DNA of 64,000 nt from Holophaga foetida DSM 6591 (GTDB taxonomy: Bacteria > Acidobacteriota > Holophagae > Holophagales > Holophagaceae). The position numbers and the translations under genes are program-made. Shown here one piece after another: positions 1 to 7,797 of the stretch (positions are counted from its first letter, which is position 1; each line of letters opens with the position of its first letter). The notes beneath the pieces were generated by a model. That model had not been told where the DNA came from. It did not search any database and saw nothing but the letters and a program-made list of their open reading frames with translations. The stretch is taken from NCBI RefSeq assembly GCF_000242615.2, contig NZ_KI912268.1, forward strand, positions 2,301,977-2,365,976, read 5' to 3'.

Positions 1-145
<145 letters not shown>

Positions 146-559
146 AATCTCTATGCTCGAACCGGTTCGAAAACCGGTCTCGCTATTCGTAGTATATGTT
201 TGATCGCTTCCCGTCTTGCGACGGTAGCTTCTCAAAGGCTTCCATTCTCTCTATCCGGCTTTCAAAGACGCCTGAACCGTCAGATGACACCCGAACCCGA
301 AGGCTCCCGTCCCATCCCGGCTTGACCGTCGTTTCCCGACCGCCTCGCCTTCTGACCCGTTGCAGCCTCAACCGCAGCGAAATACTAGGTTACCACCACT
401 GCGGACACTTGCAAGGGAAAATCAAGACAGACAACACACAGCCCCCCACTTGGACTCGTAAATCATATTTCCAGAATAGGTTAGATGTCCCAAGGAGCTC
501 AAAGCTCGGCTCCCAGTTTTCCCTCGCCCCCGACACCGGTCCGAGAGAAGATAGGGTTC
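146..559. other. rRNA leader and divergent promoter region
   Basis: This 414 bp gap lies between the 16S 5' end (minus) and galU (plus). On the minus strand it holds a boxA-like GTCTTTGAAAG at 259-269 and an ACCGGT-bounded hairpin at 161-178 just before the mature 16S end, which could be part of the processing stem. TAGTAT at 382-387 (minus) could be an rrn -10, but no good -35 sits upstream of it. On the plus strand TTGGAC (450-455), a 17 bp spacer and AGAATA (473-478) could serve galU. I see no convincing coding sequence here. Confidence 0.5.
259..269 (-). promoter_or_regulatory. boxA-like antitermination element of the rrn leader
   Basis: GTCTTTGAAAG on the minus strand, about 115 nt before the 16S 5' end, resembles bacterial rrn leader boxA (core CTTTGAAA). 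The position is typical for Nus-factor antitermination signals. The identification rests on motif and location only. Confidence 0.4.
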
Positions 560-1432
560 ATGAAACCTATCCGAAAAGCTGTCATTCCCGTTGCCGGTCT
601 TGGGACTCGGTTCCTTCCTGCCACCAAGGCGCAGCCTAAGGAGATGCTCCCTTTAGTGGACAAGCCAGTCATCCAGCATGTCGTGGAGGAAGCGATCCAC
701 GCTGGCATCGAGAGCGTCATTCTGGTCACCGGTAGGGGCAAGGGAGCCATCGAGAACCACTTCGATGTGGCCTATGAACTGGAAGACACCCTTTCCCGTC
801 GCGGGCGCCAGGACGATCTCAGGCAGATCCAGGCCATCACTCAACTCGGCCGCTTCGCCTATGTACGCCAAGGCGAACCCCTGGGACTGGGTCACGCCGT
901 CCTTTGCGCCCAACCCACCGTCGGCTCCGAGTCCTTTGCCCTGCTCTTGGGAGATGATGTCTTTGATGAGGCCGATCCGGCTCTGAGCGCCCTCATCAAG
1001 GCGCACCACGAATCGGGGGTATCCGTGGTGGGTGTCCAGCAGGTCCCTTTGGAGCACGTCTCCAGGTACGGCATCGTCAACGCCCCCCCTAATGGCGATA
1101 GATGGTGGAAGGTCCACCAGATCGTCGAAAAACCTTCGCCCGAGCTCGCACCGAGCTGCTGGGCCGTGGTGGGTCGCTATGTCCTGACGCCCAGGATCTT
1201 CCATCATCTGTTGGCCCTTCAGCCTGGCGTGGGCGGCGAATATCAGTTGACCGATGCCCTGGCCAAACTGGCGGAGGAAGGGCTTCTGGCCGCCACCCCC
1301 ATCCCGGCCAAACGCTACGACACCGGCAACAAGCTGGACTACCTCAAGGCCAACGTGGAGTTCGCCCTCAAACGGGAAGATCTAGGGCCCGAGTTCAAGG
1401 CCTACTTGAAGGGACTGACCACTTCATTCTGA
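560..1432 (+). CDS. galU: UTP-glucose-1-phosphate uridylyltransferase
   Basis: A 290-residue nucleotidyltransferase that makes UDP-glucose from UTP and glucose-1-phosphate in the cytoplasm, feeding envelope glycan and LPS synthesis. The N-terminus carries the signature GLGTRFLPATK followed by KEMLPLVDKP and a long match to the bacterial GalU family, with VEKP near residue 195. The open frame extends upstream to 485, but the family start is the Met at 560; the extra 25 residues are low-complexity and unlike GalU. Its last 9 bases overlap the convergent mnmG. A candidate promoter (TTGGAC, 17 bp, AGAATA) lies at 450-478. Confidence 0.95.
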   Translation: MKPIRKAVIPVAGLGTRFLPATKAQPKEMLPLVDKPVIQHVVEEAIHAGIESVILVTGRGKGAIENHFDVAYELEDTLSRRGRQDDLRQIQAITQLGRFAYVRQGEPLGLGHAVLCAQPTVGSESFALLLGDDVFDEADPALSALIKAHHESGVSVVGVQQVPLEHVSRYGIVNAPPNGDRWWKVHQIVEKPSPELAPSCWAVVGRYVLTPRIFHHLLALQPGVGGEYQLTDALAKLAEEGLLAATPIPAKRYDTGNKLDYLKANVEFALKREDLGPEFKAYLKGLTTSF

Positions 1433-3304
1433 GCGTTCGCGCTCGATCATGAGGTGCAGGAGGGTGACCGCCGCCGGAGTGATGCCCGGAATGCGGGAAG
1501 CCTGCCCCAGGGTCTCCGGGCGGTGCTTGAGGAGCTTCTCCTTCACCTCCCGGCTGAAGCCCGGGAGGTGCTCGATCCGGAAATCCACGGGAATGAGGAT
1601 GTGGTCCCAGGCCCGCTGGGCCTGGAGCACCCGGTTCTCGCGATCCCGGATGCCGGAGTAGCGGGCCTCGAAGAGAAGCCAGTCCCGCTCCCACTCCGGC
1701 TCCCATCCCGGACCTGCCCCGGCCCAACCCTCAACCATGCCCAATGCCCGATCGGCGTAGGCAGTGGTAATCTGCTGCCGCTTGAAGAGATCCATGAGGC
1801 TCATGCCGACGTTCAGGGTCAGTCCGGCCTCTTCGGCCAGTGCCCCAAAGGCGTTGGACGGGGCGACCCAGGCGGTATCGCAGGCCTCCCGCAGACGGGA
1901 ACGCCGCGTCAGTTTTGCTTCGATAAGCCCCAGCGCCTCCGTCCCCAGGGCACCCACGTCTCGACTGAGGGCCAGGAGGCGACTGTCAGCCAAATCGCAG
2001 GCCAAGCCTAGGCGATGTTCAGCCCGGGCGGTGAGCATCCGGTAGGGCTCATCGGTCCCCTTGGTGACGAGATCGTCCACCATGACCCCGATGTAGGCCT
2101 GATTCCGGGCCAGGATGATGGGCTCCCGCCCCTGGATCCAGCGGGCGGCGTTGATGCCAGCCATCAGGCCTAGGCCCGCCGCCTCTTCATACCCGGTCGT
2201 CCCGATGACCTGCCCGGCAAACCAGACGCCCTCCAGGTTCGCCATACGCAGATCCCGCCCCAACTGGAGCGGGTCGTAGCTGTCGTACTCGATGGCATAG
2301 CCGGGACGCAGAATCTCCGCCCGCTCGAAACCCGGCAGGCTGTGGACCATCTGCACCTGGACATCGACGGGCATGGAAGTGGAGAGGCCCGCCAGATAGA
2401 TTTCGTCCGTTTCCAGGGAGTCGGGTTCCACGAAGATCTGATGGTGCCCCTTATCAGGGAACTTCACGAACTTGTCCTCGATACTGGGGCAGTAGCGGGG
2501 ACCGACGCCCTCGATATGCCCCCCGTACATGGAGGAGCGATGGAGGTTCTCCCGGATCACCCGCTCGGTCTCCGCCGATGTATGGACGATGTGGCAGCAG
2601 ACCTGGGGCTGGGGAATGCACTCCGTAAAGAAGCTGAAGGGCTTGGGGGGATTGTCCCCAGGCTGGGCTTCCAGGCGCTCGAAGTCGATGCTGCCTTTTG
2701 CGATGCGGGGGCTGGTGCCGGTCTTGAGGCGCTTGCGGCGCAAGCCAAGGGCCGCCAGCTGCTCGGCGAGGTGGGTCGAAGGGGGCTCTCCTGCCCGGCC
2801 CGAAGGGATGCGCCTGTCACCCAGGAGCACCACCCCGTTCAGGAAGGTGCCCGCCGTGATCACCACCGCCCGGCAGGGGATGAAGGAGCCGTCCAGGAGC
2901 TCCACCCCCTCCAGTCCATGGGTGCCATTCGCCCAGCGAAGAGCCGCCGCCATCCCCTGCCGCAGGTGCAGATTGGGGGTGTGCTCAAGCATGTTTCGGG
3001 CGGCGTTCCGGTATTTGACGCGGTCCGCCTGGGCCCGGGGCCCACGCACGGCCACGCCCCGGCTCCCATTCAGGATGCGGAAATGGATGCCGGTGGCATC
3101 CGCCAGGCGGCCCATGGCACCGCCCAGGGCATCCAGTTCCCGCACCATATGCCCCTTGCCAACCCCTCCGATGGAGGGGTTGCAGCTCATCTGACCGATC
3201 TGATCAAGGTTGAGGGTGAGCAGGGTGGTAGCGACACCCATCCGGGCGGCGATCTGCGCCGCTTCGACTCCGGCGTGACCGCCGCCAATGACCACAAGAT
3301 GCAT
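1424..3304 (-). CDS. mnmG: tRNA uridine-5-carboxymethylaminomethyl(34) synthesis enzyme MnmG
   Basis: A 626-residue FAD protein that works with MnmE (not in this window) to install the cmnm5 group on the wobble uridine of several tRNAs, using NADH and methylene-THF. The N-terminus has the Rossmann dinucleotide motif GGGHAGVEAA, followed by the family signatures QMSCNPSIGG and GKGHMVRELDALGG. Length is normal for GidA/MnmG. The ATG at 3304 gives the motif at the usual position (residue 7). The gene is convergent with galU. There is no sign of TrmFO architecture, which is shorter. Confidence 0.97.
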   Translation of the reverse strand: MHLVVIGGGHAGVEAAQIAARMGVATTLLTLNLDQIGQMSCNPSIGGVGKGHMVRELDALGGAMGRLADATGIHFRILNGSRGVAVRGPRAQADRVKYRNAARNMLEHTPNLHLRQGMAAALRWANGTHGLEGVELLDGSFIPCRAVVITAGTFLNGVVLLGDRRIPSGRAGEPPSTHLAEQLAALGLRRKRLKTGTSPRIAKGSIDFERLEAQPGDNPPKPFSFFTECIPQPQVCCHIVHTSAETERVIRENLHRSSMYGGHIEGVGPRYCPSIEDKFVKFPDKGHHQIFVEPDSLETDEIYLAGLSTSMPVDVQVQMVHSLPGFERAEILRPGYAIEYDSYDPLQLGRDLRMANLEGVWFAGQVIGTTGYEEAAGLGLMAGINAARWIQGREPIILARNQAYIGVMVDDLVTKGTDEPYRMLTARAEHRLGLACDLADSRLLALSRDVGALGTEALGLIEAKLTRRSRLREACDTAWVAPSNAFGALAEEAGLTLNVGMSLMDLFKRQQITTAYADRALGMVEGWAGAGPGWEPEWERDWLLFEARYSGIRDRENRVLQAQRAWDHILIPVDFRIEHLPGFSREVKEKLLKHRPETLGQASRIPGITPAAVTLLHLMIERERSE

Positions 3305-3357
3305 GACAACTCCCGATCCCCCAGTCTAGCGGGGAGAGACCGGAAGACTTTCAGGCT

Positions 3358-3603
3358 TCACCCCCCTGAGTAGGGATGGGAGGGTTCACCCTTCCCGGGT
3401 GCCTCATGCTCGGCCTCACCCGAGCAGCACTCTCCCCGGAAACGGGCGACCCTGTCCTTCACCTTCTCGCCCAGCCCCCGGAGATCAGCCCGGAGTTCCG
3501 GGCCACTCTTCGGGTTCAGAAGCGCAACTACGGCGGCTCCCACCGCCGCACCCGCCAGGAATATCACCAGCGAGGTGCCGATGGATCCACGGTCTTCACT
3601 CAT
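3358..3603 (-). CDS. YtxH-like small membrane protein
   Basis: An 81-residue protein with one N-terminal transmembrane helix containing small residues (IFLAGAAVGAAVVALL) followed by a Pro-Lys-Ser-Gly turn and a charged helical tail, the layout of YtxH-domain proteins. Function is unknown; family members are linked to stress in Firmicutes. The open frame extends to 3714, but that part is the shadow of the upstream gene. The chosen ATG overlaps the preceding stop (ATGAGTGA, 8 nt), so translation is probably coupled. C-terminal residues include a Cys-Cys pair of unknown meaning. Confidence 0.7.
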   Translation of the reverse strand: MSEDRGSIGTSLVIFLAGAAVGAAVVALLNPKSGPELRADLRGLGEKVKDRVARFRGECCSGEAEHEAPGKGEPSHPYSGG

Positions 3604-3985
3604 GGCTTGCCTCCTTTTCCTCGGCGGCGGCCGGCCGCCGGATGAATGATGCCGCCGCCTGGAAACCCGCCACGAGCAGTTCCAGGACGCCGAACCCGCC
3701 TTCTTTCTTTCCAAAGAGGGCAGGAACAGCGTGCACCAGGCCAGAAACCATCTGGGAAAGAGCGCAGGGCAGTTCGAGGGTCGCCCTGGCCATGCCCATC
3801 ACCTCATCTGTCTGCAATCGAATCTGATGCACATCCTCCGCCATCCTGCTCACGTCCTGTTGGGCACTACGTACCAGCTCTTCCGTTGCCTGCGCCGTCC
3901 GGCGAAGCTGGATGAGGAGAGGGACCAGGAAGCCCACCAGGACCACGAGGGCCAGGGCCAGGATGATCTGAAGCACCAGGGTCAT
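3596..3985 (-). CDS. DUF948-like single-span membrane protein
   Basis: A 129-residue protein with an N-terminal transmembrane helix (about residues 5-25) followed by a predicted coiled coil (QLRRTAQATEELVRSAQQDVSRM region) and a short hydrophobic segment near residue 90. This resembles DUF948 proteins, which commonly sit next to YtxH-like genes in Gram-positives, and here the downstream partner is YtxH-like and overlaps by 8 nt. The start at 3985 is preferred over the upstream Met at 4087 because the extra 34 residues run into the divergent pssA start. Function is unknown; a membrane-anchored scaffold is an inference. Confidence 0.6.
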   Translation of the reverse strand: MTLVLQIILALALVVLVGFLVPLLIQLRRTAQATEELVRSAQQDVSRMAEDVHQIRLQTDEVMGMARATLELPCALSQMVSGLVHAVPALFGKKEGGFGVLELLVAGFQAAASFIRRPAAAEEKEASHE

Positions 3986-4078
3986 CACATCACTCCATAC
4001 GAATGCCCGGAGGCCATCAGTCTTATGATGAGGATAGGGTAGAGTTCGACACTCGCCAGGGGAAACGGAGATAAAAGG

Positions 4079-4927
4079 ATGAGACAACGCCTCACGCTCG
4101 AGGAACGCAGGGAACGCCGACGACGGGCGGTCCGACGCTCCAAGTTCGCCCTGCCCTCCGCAATCACCCTGATCTCAGTCCTCTGCGGATTCTCCAGCGT
4201 GGTCATGTCCATGAACGCAGCTGGGGAACATCCCAGCTGGTACTTCCAGTGGGCAGCCGGGCTCCTGGTGGCCGCAGGCATCTTCGACGGCCTGGATGGC
4301 CGTGTAGCCCGTGCCACCAATACCTCCACCGAGTTCGGGGTCCAGCTGGATTCACTCGCCGATGTTCTCAGCTTCGGCATGGCCCCGGCCATCCTGGCTT
4401 ACCGCTACGGGTTCTTTGCCCTGGGCATGGCCGATCACCAACTGAGGGCGGTAGGGTGGGCAGCGTCCTTCTTCTTCCTGGCCTGCGGAGCCCTCCGTCT
4501 GGCCCGCTTCAACGTCCAGGTCGGCCACACGGACTCGCGGTTCTTCGTGGGCATGCCCATTCCATCCGGTGCCGCCTGTGTGGCGTCCGTCATCCTTTTC
4601 TGGCCGAACTCCCCGGCAAGCTGTGGCCACGCCTATCTCTTCGCAGCGGAACTCGTCATGGTGGGACTCCTCATGGTCTCCACCGTACGCTTCCCGAGCT
4701 TCAAGAAGAAGTCCCACCACCCGCGAGCCACCATGTGGACAGCTGTGGCCTTCGTGGCGGTCCTCTCCCTTCTGGTGATCTTCCAGGATCGATTCTTCAT
4801 GCCCTTCTTTGCGGTCTACACCTTGCTGGGGCTTACTCTCAACCTCGCCTGGCTGGTGGGCTGGCGGGGCGTCGCCCTCCCCGCCGAGCGCATGGGCCAC
4901 CCCCACGAAGAGGAAACGATCCAGTAG
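4079..4927 (+). CDS. pssA: CDP-diacylglycerol-serine O-phosphatidyltransferase
   Basis: A 282-residue integral membrane enzyme that transfers a phosphatidyl group from CDP-diacylglycerol to serine, the first step to phosphatidylethanolamine. The CDP-alcohol phosphotransferase signature is complete: D73-G74-x2-A77-R78-x8-G87-x3-D91-x3-D95, with the catalytic Asp residues intact. Several hydrophobic segments follow, the last near the C-terminus. A basic N-terminal arm (residues 8-22) precedes the first helix. A GGAGATAAAAGG stretch supplies the ribosome site. Serine as substrate, rather than glycerol phosphate, is assigned by overall resemblance to the PssA subfamily. Confidence 0.9.
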   Translation: MRQRLTLEERRERRRRAVRRSKFALPSAITLISVLCGFSSVVMSMNAAGEHPSWYFQWAAGLLVAAGIFDGLDGRVARATNTSTEFGVQLDSLADVLSFGMAPAILAYRYGFFALGMADHQLRAVGWAASFFFLACGALRLARFNVQVGHTDSRFFVGMPIPSGAACVASVILFWPNSPASCGHAYLFAAELVMVGLLMVSTVRFPSFKKKSHHPRATMWTAVAFVAVLSLLVIFQDRFFMPFFAVYTLLGLTLNLAWLVGWRGVALPAERMGHPHEEETIQ

Positions 4928-6358
4928 CTACTCCTTCGGATAGACCCGCACACTTTTGAAGGTCTTGAGCATGACCTTGCCGGGGGCGAAGCCCCTCGGC
5001 TTGCTCACGTCAGCCACGCGGCACCAGTGGACCTCCACCTTGCCCCCATCCCTGGCCTTGGAGAAGAAGGCAGCCAACTCCGCCGCCCGCTCCAGCACGG
5101 GGCGAGGCAGCTCGCTCACCTTGTCGGGGTTGCGCACGATCACATGGCTCCCGGGCACCCCGGCCACGTGGAGCCAGAAGTCCAGGGGGGCGCCAACCTT
5201 GAAGGTCAGGGCGTCGTTGTCCGCGTCCCCCTTGCCGATGAGGGCCTCGAAGCCCTCGATCATGACGCTGCGGAAGGCCTTGCCCTTCCCGTCAGCCCGC
5301 TTGTCCTTCCGTTCCATCTTCCTGGACTCCTTCTGGGGTTTGGGGATCACCGGGGGAGGAGCGGGCACACCCGCCGCCTCCAGTTCCAGGACCTGTCGCA
5401 GACGCTCCCGCTCCAGTTCCGCCACCCGGCCCAGGCCGCGCTCAGCCCGCTTGACGGCGGCGAACCACTTCTGGGCCGCGACCTCGGCCCGCAGACCCGG
5501 GGGCAGTTCCACCCGGGTGCCATCGGAAAGCTCCGCCACGCCCTGGACGTGGTGCAGCCGATAGAGTTCAGCGCTCAGGCGCTTGGCCTTCTCGCGAAGC
5601 CCCAGGGCGGCCTCGTGGCGGGCCCGATCCTGGGCCAGGGCCTCCCCGTAGCGCTCCAGACGATGGCGTTCCACCACGAGCTTGCGGTCCACACCGGCCT
5701 TCTTGGGGGCCAGGAGCAGCTTGTCCGCCCGCTCCAGGGACCAGGCCCGATGCCGGGCGAAGAGGGTGCCCTCCCCTGGCAGCACCTCGGGGTTTTCCCC
5801 GGCCAGGGCCGCCTCCAGGTTCTCCCCGAAGCGCTCCCGCCACTTCTTCATGGGTGGGGAGTCCGGTGCAGGCTCCGGGGCCTGGGCCGGGAAGGGCGAA
5901 CCCATACCCATGCGGGCGGGGTTGAGATCCAGGCCATCCAGCCGCAGGCCGCCGCGCCCGGGAATGGCCTGATAGGCCAGACGGCTCACTTCGATGCGCC
6001 CCGTCACCGCCGTGCGGCGGAAAAGGATGCCCAGCCAGCGCTCCCGGGGATCGCCCTCCAGATCCTCCAGGCGGGCCCCCTTGAGCTCCTGGCCCCAACG
6101 GCGGGAGAGATCCACCTTGGTCTCCCCCTTGAGGAGCCGGAAGGCCTCGTCCTTTTCGTGAAGCAGCCACAGTTCGGGCGAAGGATTGATCAGGAAGACC
6201 CAGGCCAGGCCCGCCTCCAGCCCGGCCCGGCGCTCCGGCGCCCACTGGAGGATGAGGGCCCGGGGGCTCACCAGGACGTTCTGAACCGAACCACCGACAC
6301 GGAGCCGGGCACGAACAAGGGCGAAGAGAAGGGGCGCATCCACGCCCCAGGATCGCAT
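4928..6358 (-). CDS. NFACT family protein, RqcH-like
   Basis: A 476-residue protein of the Rqc2/NEMF/RqcH/FbpA family, which binds stalled 50S-peptidyl-tRNA complexes and adds C-terminal alanine tails. The C-terminal NFACT-R part is clear (DNDALTFKVG, then FWLHVAGVPGSHVIV). A central helical stretch rich in Arg, Glu and Leu fits the family coiled coil. The N-terminal NFACT-N domain is divergent: where other members carry an Asp-Arg pair, this one appears to read Glu-Arg in the RERWLGILF segment. The Met at 6358 was chosen because the upstream extension runs into nth. It is convergent with pssA with no gap. Confidence 0.8.
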   Translation of the reverse strand: MRSWGVDAPLLFALVRARLRVGGSVQNVLVSPRALILQWAPERRAGLEAGLAWVFLINPSPELWLLHEKDEAFRLLKGETKVDLSRRWGQELKGARLEDLEGDPRERWLGILFRRTAVTGRIEVSRLAYQAIPGRGGLRLDGLDLNPARMGMGSPFPAQAPEPAPDSPPMKKWRERFGENLEAALAGENPEVLPGEGTLFARHRAWSLERADKLLLAPKKAGVDRKLVVERHRLERYGEALAQDRARHEAALGLREKAKRLSAELYRLHHVQGVAELSDGTRVELPPGLRAEVAAQKWFAAVKRAERGLGRVAELERERLRQVLELEAAGVPAPPPVIPKPQKESRKMERKDKRADGKGKAFRSVMIEGFEALIGKGDADNDALTFKVGAPLDFWLHVAGVPGSHVIVRNPDKVSELPRPVLERAAELAAFFSKARDGGKVEVHWCRVADVSKPRGFAPGKVMLKTFKSVRVYPKE

Positions 6359-6387
6359 TCCCCGCCGATCCGGTCCATGCTGTAGGC

Positions 6388-7083
6388 ATGAAGCGATGGA
6401 CCAAGAAATCCCTGGACGCACTGGCCGTGACCCTGGGGGAGGCCTATCCGGACGCCAAGTGCGCCCTGGAGCACATGGACCCCTTCCAGCTAGTGGTCGC
6501 CACCATCCTGAGCGCCCAGTGCACGGACGCCAGGGTGAACCTGGTGACGCCGGGGCTCTTCCTCCGCTTTCCGGATGCCCTGGCCCTGGCTCAGGCCGAA
6601 CAGAGCGAACTGGAAACCCTCATCCGATCCACGGGTTTCTTCCGGAACAAGGCCCGCAACCTGATCGGCATGGCCCATGCCCTGGTGGAACGTCATGGAG
6701 GCGAGGTCCCCCGGGAGGCCCAGGCCTTGGGAGCCCTGCCCGGTGTGGGCCAGAAGACCGCCAACGTCGTCCTCGCCAACGCCTTCGGCATCCCAGCCCT
6801 GGCGGTGGATACCCACATCTTCCGCGTGGCCCGGCGACTGGGGCTTTCCGAGGCCAGCACCCCGGAGAAGGTCGAGGCCGATCTCTGCGCCCTCTTCCCC
6901 CGGGAGACCTGGATCGAGCTCCACCATCTGCTGATCTTCCACGGAAGGCGAACCTGCGATGCCCGGAAGCCGGACTGCCCAAACTGCTGCACTCTGGACC
7001 TCTGCCCCACGGGAACGGGAAAGATCGCCGATCCTCATTCGGGGAAACGCCTGAGCACTGGACCGGTGGGCGAGATGGGTTAA
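6388..7083 (+). CDS. nth: Endonuclease III (DNA glycosylase/AP lyase)
   Basis: A 231-residue base-excision repair enzyme that removes oxidised pyrimidines and cleaves the abasic site. The HhH-GPD motif LPGVGQKTANVVLANAFG contains the catalytic Lys123, and the catalytic Asp is Asp141 in VDTHI. The 4Fe-4S cluster ligands are present with exact family spacing: C190-x6-C197-x2-C200-x5-C206. Length is slightly above the E. coli protein (211 residues) because of a C-terminal tail. It is divergent from the NFACT gene with about 30 bp between the starts, so promoters overlap or lie inside genes. Confidence 0.97.
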   Translation: MKRWTKKSLDALAVTLGEAYPDAKCALEHMDPFQLVVATILSAQCTDARVNLVTPGLFLRFPDALALAQAEQSELETLIRSTGFFRNKARNLIGMAHALVERHGGEVPREAQALGALPGVGQKTANVVLANAFGIPALAVDTHIFRVARRLGLSEASTPEKVEADLCALFPRETWIELHHLLIFHGRRTCDARKPDCPNCCTLDLCPTGTGKIADPHSGKRLSTGPVGEMG

Positions 7084-7119
7084 GTTGGGGCCAAAACATC
7101 ACGTCATCTGGAGGTTCCC

Positions 7120-7797
7120 ATGACACAACAGGAAACGGATCGGGATACGAAGGACCTTGAAGGAAGGATCCGCGACGCCATCGAGCGGGGTGAGGACATC
7201 CAGGAACTCGTGCGGCAGCTTACGCTGCGGAGGATGAGCGATTTCACCCAGGACCTCGCCTCCCTCCGGAGTATCGCAGGGGCCGTGATCCGGGGGGCCA
7301 GAGCTGGCATCGAGAAGGACCTGGACCAATCCAGGGCGCAGACAGAGCTGGCGAGACAGCGCCTCGGCTCGGCCATCGAAGGGCTGGATGCCGCCCTGGC
7401 CCAGTTCGCCCTGGCCTCCAAACTGGCCCTGGAAGAGGCCACGAGCCACGCCAAACAGGTTCCCGGCGAGGACCTCGCGCGGCTCCGGGAGGAGCTCGAA
7501 AGCCTGGACACCATGTTCTTCGAAACCCTGGAGAACACCGCCGCCACAGGGCGGCACAGCGCCGGTGCAATCCTGAAGGACTTGGCCTCCCACCTCCGCA
7601 CCCAGGGCTCAGCCGTCGGCACCCAAGCCCATGAAGCCCTCTCCGCCCTTGCCCATCAGGCTGGGGCCACGGGCGAGGCCCAGGCCAAGGTGGGCCTCCA
7701 CCTCGCCCAGGGCACCGTCGGACTCCTGCGCCAACTCACCGCAGGGGCACTCACGGGCCTGGCCGACCACATCCAGCCCAAGAGAAAGCAGGACTGA
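7120..7797 (+). CDS. Helical/coiled-coil protein, DUF6781-like
   Basis: A 225-residue protein with no signal peptide or transmembrane segment, rich in Ala, Glu, Leu and Arg and predicted almost entirely helical. It resembles, by memory, the DUF6781 family, whose members often lie immediately before an ABC1/UbiB-type kinase gene; the same arrangement is seen here, with the kinase ATG directly after this stop codon. Middle residues (about 60-150) look like a long antiparallel helix pair. GGAGGTTCCC precedes the ATG. A role as a partner of the kinase is inferred from the gene arrangement alone. Confidence 0.65.
   Translation: MTQQETDRDTKDLEGRIRDAIERGEDIQELVRQLTLRRMSDFTQDLASLRSIAGAVIRGARAGIEKDLDQSRAQTELARQRLGSAIEGLDAALAQFALASKLALEEATSHAKQVPGEDLARLREELESLDTMFFETLENTAATGRHSAGAILKDLASHLRTQGSAVGTQAHEALSALAHQAGATGEAQAKVGLHLAQGTVGLLRQLTAGALTGLADHIQPKRKQD

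Noticed and set aside
382..387. TAGTAT (minus) as rrn promoter -10
   Set aside because: No acceptable -35 at 15-19 bp; the true rrn promoter cannot be pinned down from sequence alone.
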